Virus record (IMG/VR): IMGVR_UViG_3300045973_000508
Coordinates: 1-20,320 of that record
DNA from: a virus
DNA: 20,320 nucleotides
Direction: 5' to 3' (one strand)
How positions within the stretch are numbered: position 1 is the stretch's first letter; each line of letters starts with the position of its first letter. Of this stretch, positions 5,561-12,860 are shown piece by piece. The notes beneath the pieces are model-generated. The model was not told where the DNA came from. It searched no databases and saw nothing but the letters and a program-made list of their open reading frames with translations. Made by a program: the position numbers and the translations under genes.

Positions 5561-5752
5561 ATGGAGAACAAACTAAATCAATATTACACCATCGACAAAG
5601 ACGCGTGCATAGATCAATTAAATAAATTGAACGAAGAATACTTGAAAGAAGAAAAAGAAATAATTAAACATAAAAAAAAGATAAAAGAAATAGGAAACCG
5701 CGTCTGTATTCTTCAAAGGTTATTGAATATAGATAAAGAGATCAATGATTAA
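5561..5752 (+). CDS. Small coiled-coil protein, 63 residues
   Basis: A 63-residue protein of unknown function that is almost wholly helical. Residues 15-60 have heptad-like leucine/isoleucine spacing and dense K/E charge ('LNEEYLKEEKEIIKHKKKIKEIGNRVCILQRLL'), so it probably forms a coiled-coil dimer. It sits alone between a strong promoter candidate and the structured leader of the HNH gene. The upstream terminator isolates it from the exported-protein gene. Small coiled-coil phage proteins often bind host factors, but there is no direct evidence of that here. Confidence 0.65.
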   Translation: MENKLNQYYTIDKDACIDQLNKLNEEYLKEEKEIIKHKKKIKEIGNRVCILQRLLNIDKEIND

Positions 5753-5794
5753 AAGAAAACAATAAACACTTTACATTAAATAGACATCTTCGTA

Positions 5795-5802
5795 TATTTA
5801 TA
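5795..5802 (+). promoter_or_regulatory. Candidate -7 element of the HNH gene leader
   Basis: TATTTATA, the same octamer as before the 5561 and 2424 genes, with TTA (not TTG) 21 nt upstream at 5771-5773. Transcription would start about 5808-5811, just where the first stem of the leader begins. Confidence 0.35.
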
Positions 5803-5810
5803 TATACGGT

Positions 5811-5897
5811 GGCGTCTCACATTACCCACATAAGATATTAGATTTCAAACCCTGATTATAGATACGAAGTGAGACGCGTAATTATAGTCAGGGTTTT
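5811..5897 (+). ncRNA. Structured leader with interleaved inverted repeats (candidate pseudoknot)
   Basis: Two inverted repeats interlock. Stem 1 is GCGTCTCAC (5812-5820) with GTGAGACGC (5869-5877), 9 perfect pairs. Stem 2 is AAACCCTGATTATA (5847-5860) with TATAGTCAGGGTTT (5883-5896), 14 pairs including one G-U. The order 1-2-1'-2' is that of an H-type pseudoknot with linkers of 26, 8 and 5 nt; alternatively the stems are mutually exclusive switch states. The segment contains no gene, begins at the predicted transcription start and ends 16 nt before the TTG start of the HNH gene. A cis-acting translational control element is the simplest reading, but an RNA has not been shown to exist. Confidence 0.5.
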
Positions 5898-5912
5898 GAT
5901 TTTAATATTAGA

Positions 5913-6422
5913 TTGAAAACAATAGAGTTAACACAAGGTTATTCAACAATCGTTGACGACCAAGATTATGATGAACTGATTAAGTATAGTTGGCACGCAT
6001 CAATTAAAGATGAAGGTAGAAATAAAAAAATAAGATGTTACGCGGTTGGCACATTAAAGATTGATGGTATATGGAAACATATGTTTCTTCATACTTTCAT
6101 TTTGGGTGGTGTTTATCCTGATGGTATGATAACAGACCATATCAACGGTGATACATTAGATAATAGAAGATGTAATCTAAGATTCTGTACACCATTACAA
6201 AACGCTTGGAATAGTGGTAAAAGAACTAACCCAAAAAGAACTTCACAATATAAAGGAGTTGAGTTTAATAAGTCAGGTAATAAATGGAGAGTAAGAATGA
6301 GAGTTAACGGTAAACGTATTCAAGTAGGTTCGTTCATTGACGAGAACGACGCTGGAAGATGTTATAATGAACAAGCACGTCTTTACTACGGAGAGTTCGC
6401 AAGACTGAACGTCATACAATAG
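5913..6422 (+). CDS. HNH homing endonuclease with AP2 DNA-binding domain
   Basis: A 169-residue free-standing HNH endonuclease of the kind common in phages. The N-terminus 'KTIELTQGYSTIVDDQDYDEL.KYSWHA' is the family's usual start. The HNH core holds H60 ('MFLH') and 'DHINGDTLDNRRCNLR' (D75, H76, N78, N84, N88). An AP2 domain fills residues about 112-166 ('SQYKGVEFNKSGNKWRVRMRV...GSF.DENDAGRCYN'). All expected metal- and DNA-contact residues appear intact. The start is TTG at 5913; no ATG lies upstream in frame before the stop at 5859, and the family N-terminus fits this position. Such enzymes nick or cut DNA in related phages lacking the gene and so spread themselves. The long structured leader may hold back translation, as hairpins do for some T4 homing endonucleases. 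Confidence 0.88.
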   Translation: MKTIELTQGYSTIVDDQDYDELIKYSWHASIKDEGRNKKIRCYAVGTLKIDGIWKHMFLHTFILGGVYPDGMITDHINGDTLDNRRCNLRFCTPLQNAWNSGKRTNPKRTSQYKGVEFNKSGNKWRVRMRVNGKRIQVGSFIDENDAGRCYNEQARLYYGEFARLNVIQ

Positions 6423-6444
6423 AACATCAACGCAATTAATAAGG

Positions 6445-6473
6445 TCATCCATCTTCTAAGGTGGGTGATTTTT
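6445..6473 (+). terminator. Terminator after the HNH gene
   Basis: A 9-bp stem with G-U pairs, TCATCCATC (6445-6453) with GGTGGGTGA (6460-6468), has a 6-nt loop and is followed by five T (6469-6473). Confidence 0.75.
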
Positions 6474-6536
6474 CATATATAGATGTTATGTATATGTATG
6501 AAGCCCCATACGGGTCTGAAAACCTAATGATTTCCT

Positions 6537-6556
6537 AAAGACCGCCACGGTCTTTT
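6537..6556 (+). terminator. Compact hairpin, possible second terminator
   Basis: AAAGACCG (6537-6544) pairs perfectly with CGGTCTTT (6548-6555) across a 3-nt loop, ending in a four-T run. It could be a back-up terminator or part of a packaging site. Confidence 0.5.
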
Positions 6557-6716
6557 CCTGCACACTATCATTACTTTTCAAATCCTGATTCCCCACCACC
6601 CTTTCCTCTTTTTTGGGGGTGTCCTCTCTATACATATTCATACATTCTACATATATCCATCCTAACAGGTCTTTAAGATTTCCCCCCTACCTTAAAATAA
6701 AATAAATTATTTTTTA

Positions 6717-6758
6717 AATATGTATAACGATTGGTAGTATATAATCTAATATGTATAA
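6717..6758. repeat. Paired 11-bp direct repeats before the small terminase
   Basis: AATATGTATAA occurs at 6717-6727 and 6748-6758, 31 bp apart (about three helical turns). An inverted ten-base match lies at 6629-6638. Two sites on the same DNA face just before the terminase would suit a terminase or late-regulator binding array. Confidence 0.5.
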
Positions 6759-6777
6759 GAGATTATGAAATATCAAT

Positions 6778-7170
6778 ATGGCAAAGAAGAAGACATTTAA
6801 CAACGAATTGATTAATAGTGTAAAAACCCAATTAATTGAAGAAAAGTTATACTCCACAAAAGATTCGTTACTTTTTTCGATGTTACAAAACACGTATTCA
6901 CAGTATCTTGAAGCGGTAGAGAAAATAGAAATTGATGGGTTAATCATTGAATATCTGGATGACAATCAGAATTTGAGAAAGAAACCTAATCCATATTATA
7001 GTGTAGCGATTGAATTATCAAAAGAGATTTTCAAATATTTAAACGCATTGTATATGACGCCAGTTTCAAGAAAGTTACTTGAAGACGCGAAGAATAAAAA
7101 AGACGAAGACGATCCATTGACATTATTGACGAAACAAATGTCAGGAATGGACAAGATTGAAAAAAGATAA
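6778..7170 (+). CDS. terS: Terminase small subunit, P27 family
   Basis: A 130-residue small terminase subunit, which recognises phage DNA and directs it to the large subunit for packaging. The key evidence is the P27-family signature near residues 70-100: 'NPYYSVAIELSKEIFKYLNALYMTPVSRKLL', an N-P start, a central helix, and 'TP.SR..L'. A charged tail follows. The N-terminal helices ('NNELINSVKTQLIEEKLY', 'STKDSLLFSMLQNTYSQYLEAV') would form the DNA-binding and oligomerisation part. Length is usual for the family. The large subunit starts 3 nt after the stop, so they are one operon. The repeat-rich region upstream is the natural candidate for its binding site. Confidence 0.9.
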   Translation: MAKKKTFNNELINSVKTQLIEEKLYSTKDSLLFSMLQNTYSQYLEAVEKIEIDGLIIEYLDDNQNLRKKPNPYYSVAIELSKEIFKYLNALYMTPVSRKLLEDAKNKKDEDDPLTLLTKQMSGMDKIEKR

Positions 7171-7173
7171 TAT

Positions 7174-8814
7174 ATGGTTATAGACCTTTGCGGGCTATCC
7201 AAGTACGTTCAGGATGTAAAGTCAGGAAGGATAGTAACAGGCGAATTAATTAAATTAGCAGTACAAAGATTTGAAAATGATTTAGAAAGAACAGATATAT
7301 ATTTTGATGAAACAAAGGTTATCAAGGTAATTACATTCATTCAAAATCTTAAACATTTTACAGGAAAATTCAACAATCGACCTTTCATTCTGGAACCTTG
7401 GCAACAATTTATAGTTGCGAACCTTTACGGATTTTACAGGGTTTCCGATGGAAAAAGAAAATATACAGAAGCGATAATTGAGATCGCTAGGAAAAACGGA
7501 AAAACTCAATTGGCGAGTGCGTTGGCACTCTATCATTTAATTGGTGACAATGAACCTGATGGTTCAATCATCTTCGCGGCCAATAGTAGAGAGCAGGCCA
7601 AGATTGGATTCACTGCTTGTTCAAAGTTCTCTATCAAACTAGACCCTAAACAAAATAAACTTCGTGCATACAGAAACGAAGTTAAATATGATGGTAACAT
7701 CATTAAGGTCGTTGCAGCGAAACCTGAAGTACTTGATGGATTAAACGCTAGTTGTGTAATTCAAGATGAAGGTCACGCAAGTAAAACAAGTGAAGTATAT
7801 GATGTATTAAAATCATCGCAGGGAATGAGAGATCAACCGATGTATGTAAACATATCAACGGCGGGATTTAACAAAACCAGTCCATTCTTCGAACTACGTA
7901 CAACATCAATTGAAGTTCTTCGTGGTGTAAAAAAAGATGATACTTTATTTGCTGCTCTCTGGGAGTTAGATGAAAAAGACGATTACAAAAATCCGGACAA
8001 TTGGATTAAAGCTAACCCAAATTTAAACGTAACAGTCTATCAATCATTCATTGAAAGTGAAATTAATAAGTCAACCAACAACACAAGTTTAGAAGTTGGT
8101 GTAAAAACGAAACACCTGAACATCTGGTGTGATAGTTCAAGTACTTGGATTCAAAATGATTACGTACTTAAAAGTACAAAGGATATTAAAATAGAAGATT
8201 TCGTTGGTGAAGAATGTTATGTCGGGATTGACTTAGCGTCAACAAGTGATATGACAGCGGTATCTATAATGTTTGAAAGGGATGGAAAATATTACTTCTT
8301 CTTCAAATTTTATCTACCACAAGATTCTTTATCAAGTCATAGTTCAAAAGAACAATATAAGATCTGGCAGAAACAAGGTTATCTAACCTTAACACCAGGA
8401 AATGTATGTGATTACAATTTCATTCAGAATGATTTGATGAACATAGATAAGGATTATACAATTTCAAAAATCCTTTATGATGTCTACAACAGCACACAAT
8501 TTATCATCAACGCTCAGGACGCAGGGTTAAACCAATTCGAAATATATAGCGGAACAATCGGAAACTTTTCCAAACCCACAAAAACATTTGAACGTCTTAT
8601 ACTTAGCGATAAAGTCATTTTAGAAAATAATCCAATTATACGTTGGATGTTGAACAATGTAATTCTACGTTCAGACCATAACGGAAACGTGAAGCCGAGT
8701 AAAATCAATGGTAACAGTGCGAATAAAATAGACGGTGTGATTGCATTACTCGAAGCATTGGGTGGATATCTCAACGAACCACATTATCAGATTTCCGTAG
8801 ACACAATAAGATAG
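7174..8814 (+). CDS. terL: Terminase large subunit (ATPase and nuclease)
   Basis: A 546-residue packaging motor of the HK97/Terminase_1 type. The ATPase domain has Walker A 'ARKNGKT' (105-111) after the usual 'FILEPWQQFIVANLYGF', and Walker B 'CVIQDEGH' with D198-E199, then the 'NISTAGFN' coupling segment. The RNase H-like nuclease domain has 'GIDLASTSDMTAV' (D353, D359), 'ILYDVY' (D436) and 'KIDGVIALLEALG' (D520), so all expected metal ligands are present. It cuts concatemeric DNA and pumps it through the portal encoded next. Length is normal. The ATG follows the small subunit by 3 nt and the portal starts 21 nt downstream. Confidence 0.97.
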   Translation: MVIDLCGLSKYVQDVKSGRIVTGELIKLAVQRFENDLERTDIYFDETKVIKVITFIQNLKHFTGKFNNRPFILEPWQQFIVANLYGFYRVSDGKRKYTEAIIEIARKNGKTQLASALALYHLIGDNEPDGSIIFAANSREQAKIGFTACSKFSIKLDPKQNKLRAYRNEVKYDGNIIKVVAAKPEVLDGLNASCVIQDEGHASKTSEVYDVLKSSQGMRDQPMYVNISTAGFNKTSPFFELRTTSIEVLRGVKKDDTLFAALWELDEKDDYKNPDNWIKANPNLNVTVYQSFIESEINKSTNNTSLEVGVKTKHLNIWCDSSSTWIQNDYVLKSTKDIKIEDFVGEECYVGIDLASTSDMTAVSIMFERDGKYYFFFKFYLPQDSLSSHSSKEQYKIWQKQGYLTLTPGNVCDYNFIQNDLMNIDKDYTISKILYDVYNSTQFIINAQDAGLNQFEIYSGTIGNFSKPTKTFERLILSDKVILENNPIIRWMLNNVILRSDHNGNVKPSKINGNSANKIDGVIALLEALGGYLNEPHYQISVDTIR

Positions 8815-8835
8815 AATAGAAACGAACATATATAA

Positions 8836-10104
8836 ATGGCATTTTGGAACAAGAAAAAAATAGAAGTTAAAGAAGAAGTAAAACCAGTTGAAGAAAGATC
8901 ATCAATTTTTGATGCTAATCCTTTTGGTACAGGTTATGCGTTTGGTTCCGGAACTTATAATCCAAGTAACGCACTTATGTTAAGTGCGGTATACAGAGCG
9001 GTGAACCTTATATCGAATGGTATTGCTTCACTTCAAATGAAAGTATATGATATTAACCCACAAGGATTTAAATCAGAATCATTAAACAATACCCTTTCAA
9101 ATTTACTCGGTTGTGAACCAAATGAATTTATGGGTAGATATATCTTTTTCAAGGAGTTAGAACAATATAAGTTAATGCGTGGTAACGCATACGTATATAT
9201 TACTCGCGACAAGAAATTTAACCCTACCAAGTTAGAATTGATCAACCCGGATTTCGTGGTTCCATTGATTTTAAACGGACAATTGAAATACCAGTTAACC
9301 AATCTAAACATAACAGCGGACGCAAGTGATGTGATCCATATTATGAATTACCCTTACACGGATAGTCTAAACATAACCAGAGGTGTTTCAACAATTCAAT
9401 ACGCAGCAAACAGTTTATCAGTATCATATTATTCTGAAAAACAAGCTGATAATTTCTTCAAAGGTGGCGCAAACAACGTTGGTATACTTTCAACTACTGC
9501 GGCCTTAAAACCGGAACAAAAAGAACAGATTATAAATTCATTGAAATCATCAAGTTCAATGGACGGTAATTCACCGGCGGGTGTAAGTCTTATTGGCGGT
9601 GCTGATTTAAAATTCACACCATTCAACATTTCACCAAAGGATGCACAATTACTTGAAGCACGTCAATTTAATGTGATTGATATCGCAAGATTTTTCAATG
9701 TATCACCAATATTACTTTTTGATTTACAGAATACAAAAGTATCAAGTGCTGAAAATAGTCAGTTAGATTTCCTAAATACAACATTACTTTCTGAAATAGA
9801 ACTTTTAGAAAACGAATTTACTCGTAAACTTTTACTTCCATCCCAAAGAAATAGAATGGAATTGAGATTTGATTTCTCAAATATATTGCGTGCAGATAAC
9901 CAAAGTAGAGCAGGATATTATCAGACCCTTTCACAAATTGGTGTAATGTCGCCAAATGACATTGCTAAAGAACTTAATCTACCTGAAGTTAAAGGTGGTG
10001 ATGTTCATACCATTCCAGTTAATGTAATGGACATAGAGAACATCATTTATAATCAACCTAAGACCTTAGCGGAAGCACCAATTGACAATAAGACAAAGAT
10101 TTAA
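8836..10104 (+). CDS. Portal protein, HK97 family
   Basis: A 422-residue portal, the dodecameric ring at the capsid vertex through which DNA passes. Family hallmarks are the N-terminal 'NALMLSAVYRAVNLISNGIASLQMKVY', the central 'ELEQYKLMRGNAYVYI.RD....P..LELINPD.V', and the C-terminal 'EARQFNVIDIARFFNVSPILLFD....SSAENSQLDFLNTTLLSEIELLENEF.RKLL'. Length is typical for phage HK97-like portals. It starts 21 nt after the large terminase and ends 8 nt before the protease. The start context is 'atataaATGGC', without a Shine-Dalgarno motif. Confidence 0.95.
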   Translation: MAFWNKKKIEVKEEVKPVEERSSIFDANPFGTGYAFGSGTYNPSNALMLSAVYRAVNLISNGIASLQMKVYDINPQGFKSESLNNTLSNLLGCEPNEFMGRYIFFKELEQYKLMRGNAYVYITRDKKFNPTKLELINPDFVVPLILNGQLKYQLTNLNITADASDVIHIMNYPYTDSLNITRGVSTIQYAANSLSVSYYSEKQADNFFKGGANNVGILSTTAALKPEQKEQIINSLKSSSSMDGNSPAGVSLIGGADLKFTPFNISPKDAQLLEARQFNVIDIARFFNVSPILLFDLQNTKVSSAENSQLDFLNTTLLSEIELLENEFTRKLLLPSQRNRMELRFDFSNILRADNQSRAGYYQTLSQIGVMSPNDIAKELNLPEVKGGDVHTIPVNVMDIENIIYNQPKTLAEAPIDNKTKI

Positions 10105-10112
10105 CAATAGAA

Positions 10113-10988
10113 ATGATAGACCAAAAAATTGAAGTTAGACACATAACAGAACTTAGAGCATCAACAGATCCAAATTCAAGAAAAGTAGCAGGAACAGCAA
10201 TAGTTTTTAATTCCTTATCTGAAGATCTGGGTGGATTTCGTGAAGTAATTCTTCCAACGGCAATCACTCAGGAATTGATCAATAGATGTGATATAGTGAT
10301 GTTGTACAATCACGACAGCGACCAAGGTGTTCTTGCTCGTTCCAAAAATGGAAAAGGTAGTTTAAAAATTACCTTAACAAGTACCGGAGTTGATTTCGAG
10401 TTCAACGCAAAGAAAACATCATTAGGTGATGAAGTTCTTGAATCAGTTAGACAAGGTGATTTGACCGCTTGTTCATTCGCATTTAGAATTGCGGAAGGTG
10501 GTGATAGTTGGATAAAAAATATTGATGGAACATATACACGTACCATTTCCAACATAGAATTACTCAAAGATTTAAGTATAGTAGTTGACCCTGCGTACGC
10601 AGCCACATCAGTTGATACCAGAGGTTTAGACGAACTTAAATCAATGGAAGGTATGAATGATTCAACTGAACCAATGGATACACCAGACGCAACAGAAACA
10701 AATAAAGAAGATATAAATAGTTGTGATATGTGTGATAAATGTGATTTAATCATTGCTCAGAACCAAAAAATCATTGAAATGATTCAAGGGATGATAATCG
10801 AAGATGTGATTGAAGACCTGGCTGAGACATTAGAACCTGTATGTGTAGAACCTACAGAGCCGGAACAAGAACCAATAGTCGAAGATAGTTGTGACCCTAC
10901 AATGGAAAAAAGGGAAATAGACCCGGATGAAGAACTTAGAAAATATTACATAGAGTTACGTAGTAACATAAAATCAATAAACATTTAA
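10113..10988 (+). CDS. Prohead protease (HK97 gp4-like) with acidic cysteine-bearing tail
   Basis: The first 170 residues are a typical U35/HK97 prohead protease, which cleaves the capsid delta domain during maturation: 'GTAIVFNSLSEDLGGFREVILPTA', 'LYNHD' with the likely catalytic H67, 'DLTACSFAF' with S121, and 'DLSIVVDPAYAATSV'. Unusually, another 120 residues follow. They are very acidic and contain C204-x2-C207-x2-C210, C244 and C260. The tail ends 'DEELRKYYIELRSNIKSINI'. The tail could act as scaffold, inhibitor or an exit signal, or be removed by self-cleavage; none of this is shown. The frame is intact. The capsid gene begins 7 nt downstream. Confidence 0.92.
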   Translation: MIDQKIEVRHITELRASTDPNSRKVAGTAIVFNSLSEDLGGFREVILPTAITQELINRCDIVMLYNHDSDQGVLARSKNGKGSLKITLTSTGVDFEFNAKKTSLGDEVLESVRQGDLTACSFAFRIAEGGDSWIKNIDGTYTRTISNIELLKDLSIVVDPAYAATSVDTRGLDELKSMEGMNDSTEPMDTPDATETNKEDINSCDMCDKCDLIIAQNQKIIEMIQGMIIEDVIEDLAETLEPVCVEPTEPEQEPIVEDSCDPTMEKREIDPDEELRKYYIELRSNIKSINI

Positions 10989-10995
10989 TAATCAT

Positions 10996-12135
10996 ATGAA
11001 TTTACTTGAATTAGTTGATTCGCGTAATTCCAAAGTTGAAGAATTGAATAGTATAATCAATTTGGGTATGACCGAAAAACGAAAATTAAACGAAGATGAA
11101 ACATTGAATATCAAACAAATAGATAATGATATCAATGAATTAGATCGTCAAATAAGCGAGATTCAGGCGCTCAAATCTGAAATAAAAACAAATAATAGAA
11201 ATAACAAATTAGAAACAAAAATGGAAAACAGAAAATCCTTAGTTGCTCAAATTAACGAAAGACGCAACGGAAAAACAACTGACGCAATTGAATTGAGCCT
11301 TGAAGAAAGAGCCGTAATTGCTGCTGAAACATCACAACACGGTGAAGAAATCGTAGGTCTTGATGTATATAACATCTTGGCTCCTTTGCGTGCTAAATTA
11401 GTCCTTAGTTCATTAGGCGCAACCTTTATGACAGGATTGAAAAATAACATCAAAATCCCTCTTTATTCTGGTAGTAACGCAGTATGGGAAGGTGAAAATG
11501 ATGCAACTGCAGACGGTGCAGGAACAATGAGCAAGGTAGAATTAAGTCCTAAACGTATTAGTGCTTATGTTGACATTTCAAAACAACTTTTGGCTCAAGA
11601 TACAGTTGGTGCTGAGAATTTAATTCTTAACGATATTGTTGTTGCTGTTGCTCAGAAACTTGAATCAACAATCTTTGGTCACGAAGATGGTTCAGCAACA
11701 CAACCAGAAGGTTTATTCGCAACTGGAAACACTTTAAATATCACTGGGACTACAACTTACACTAAAATCGTAGAATTGGAAACTGCAGTTGATACAGGTA
11801 ATGCTCTTCAGGGTAATTTAAAATATGTTACCAACGCAAGTGGTAAAGGTCTTTTGAAATCAACACCTAAAATCTCTGGTTCAACTTTCCCTGTCTATAT
11901 TATGGACGGTAAAGAAGCTAATGGTTACGAAGTAGTTTCTACTAACAACGTTGCTGACGATTATATCGTATTTGCTAACTGGAATGATTTCGTTGTTGCA
12001 CAATGGGGTGCAGTTGAATTAACAGTTGATCCTTATACTCAGGCTGCTAGCGGTATGGTTAGAATCGTTGTAAATGCTTACTTCGACGCTGCTAAGAAAC
12101 GTGAAGCTTCTTTCGCTATAGGTAAACTTGCTTAA
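10996..12135 (+). CDS. Major capsid protein, HK97 fold
   Basis: A 379-residue HK97-type capsid protein. Residues 1 to about 100 are the scaffold-like delta domain: a charged coiled coil ('LDRQISEIQALKSEIK') expected to be cut off by the neighbouring protease. The mature shell part follows, with 'YNILAPLRAKLVLSSLGATFMTGLKNNIKIPLYSGSNAVWEGEND...', 'ISAYVDISKQLLAQDTVGAENLI' and a C-terminal 'AANSGMVRIVVNAYFDAAKKREASFAIGKL'-like end. An internal ATG at 11221 (M76) could give a shorter product but is more likely just internal. A strong hairpin lies 43 nt downstream, fitting a high-copy message. Confidence 0.93.
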   Translation: MNLLELVDSRNSKVEELNSIINLGMTEKRKLNEDETLNIKQIDNDINELDRQISEIQALKSEIKTNNRNNKLETKMENRKSLVAQINERRNGKTTDAIELSLEERAVIAAETSQHGEEIVGLDVYNILAPLRAKLVLSSLGATFMTGLKNNIKIPLYSGSNAVWEGENDATADGAGTMSKVELSPKRISAYVDISKQLLAQDTVGAENLILNDIVVAVAQKLESTIFGHEDGSATQPEGLFATGNTLNITGTTTYTKIVELETAVDTGNALQGNLKYVTNASGKGLLKSTPKISGSTFPVYIMDGKEANGYEVVSTNNVADDYIVFANWNDFVVAQWGAVELTVDPYTQAASGMVRIVVNAYFDAAKKREASFAIGKLA

Positions 12136-12178
12136 TCAATAGACAAATAGATAATTAGACCCTAATATGTGTGTATAT

Positions 12179-12206
12179 CCTTGTCCGGAGTTATATCCGG
12201 ACAGGG
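12179..12206 (+). terminator. Hairpin after the major capsid gene, leaky terminator or mRNA stabiliser
   Basis: An 11-bp stem with one G-U pair, 12179-12189 with 12196-12206, has a 6-nt loop (core TGTCCGGA). No clear T-run follows, so full termination is unlikely; 3'-end protection or partial termination is more likely. Confidence 0.6.
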
Positions 12207-12248
12207 AATCACCATATTTTCAATAAAAAGATAGAATAAAACTGTCAA

Positions 12249-12533
12249 ATGATAACTTTAGACGAAACAAAAAAACATTTAAACATTGATATAGAGTATC
12301 TTGACGATGATGATTATATCTCTTTACTTCTTGATGTATGCACGATTGCGGTAAAAAACGAAATTAATGATACTACAACCGCTGATATTACGCTGATTTT
12401 ACCCTTAAAACAGGCCATTTTACTCTTAGTTGGTAACTTATACGCTAATAGAGAACCTGTTGCGTATTCAACAGTTGTTAAAATCCCTTACACCTTTGAT
12501 TTCTTGATAAACGCTTACAGAAAATACGATTAA
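12249..12533 (+). CDS. Head-tail connector protein (HK97 gp6-like)
   Basis: A 94-residue connector that binds under the portal. The sequence 'ITLDETKKHLNID.EYLDDDDYISLLLDVCTIAVKNEIN' is the classic opening of the gp6/phage connector family, followed by 'PLKQAILLLVGNLYANREPV' and a short C-terminal helix. Length and position after the capsid gene match the family. It begins the neck-gene string after the post-capsid hairpin; the next gene starts 4 nt downstream. Confidence 0.9.
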   Translation: MITLDETKKHLNIDIEYLDDDDYISLLLDVCTIAVKNEINDTTTADITLILPLKQAILLLVGNLYANREPVAYSTVVKIPYTFDFLINAYRKYD

Positions 12534-12537
12534 TCAT

Positions 12538-12858
12538 ATGCGAGCAGGACTTTTAAGATTTCCAATTGTGATATTGGAAAAATCGGAAACGAAAGATAGT
12601 TATGGCGCAACAAGTGATAATTGGGGTGTTTTTGCAGATACCAAGGCGAATGTGGTAAATGTTAATGGTCAAAAAAAGATAAGTGATGATCAATTCACTC
12701 ATTCCAATGCAACCGAATTTACCATTAGACATAATATCAAGGTAAACGAAAAAATGAGGATCCAATATGATGGTAAATTATATAAAATTCTCTACATCAA
12801 CAAGTTCATTTTGAACAACAATCAAATAATTGGTACAGAATTTCTTGAAAGGGCTTAA
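12538..12858 (+). CDS. Head closure / head-tail adaptor protein (SPP1 gp16-like)
   Basis: A 106-residue small beta-barrel neck protein. The N-terminal 'MRAGLLRFPIVILEKSETKDSYGATSDNWGVFADTKANV' and later 'TEFTIRHNIKVNEKMRIQYDGKLYKILYI' are typical of the head-tail joining family, which closes the capsid after packaging. It lies between connector and gp10-like genes in the conserved order, with gaps of 4 and 2 nt. Confidence 0.9.
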   Translation: MRAGLLRFPIVILEKSETKDSYGATSDNWGVFADTKANVVNVNGQKKISDDQFTHSNATEFTIRHNIKVNEKMRIQYDGKLYKILYINKFILNNNQIIGTEFLERA

Positions 12859-12860
12859 CA

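Larger units (their letters stand above)
6423..6777. other. Gene-free region before the terminase: hairpins and repeated TATGTATA words
   Basis: This 355-bp stretch has no supportable gene. After the HNH terminator it contains a tight hairpin (6537-6555) and a pyrimidine-rich block on the plus strand (about 6550-6690), opposite in skew to the purine-rich coding strands around it. It also contains several copies of TATGTATA: direct at 6487-6494, 6719-6726 and 6750-6757, inverted at 6629-6636. The site lies directly before the small terminase gene, where cos or pac sites and late promoters usually lie. Confidence 0.5.

Noticed and set aside
5811-6422. Group I intron or OMEGA-type RNA-guided nuclease (IscB-like) reading of structured RNA plus HNH gene
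   Set aside because: There is no group I core, no interrupted host exon and no RuvC domain; the 169-residue HNH-AP2 protein is a plain homing endonuclease. The structure is more simply a leader.
11221-12135. Internal ATG of the major capsid gene as the true start
   Set aside because: The upstream 75 residues are a normal coiled-coil delta domain in the right place after the protease gene, so the longer form is preferred.
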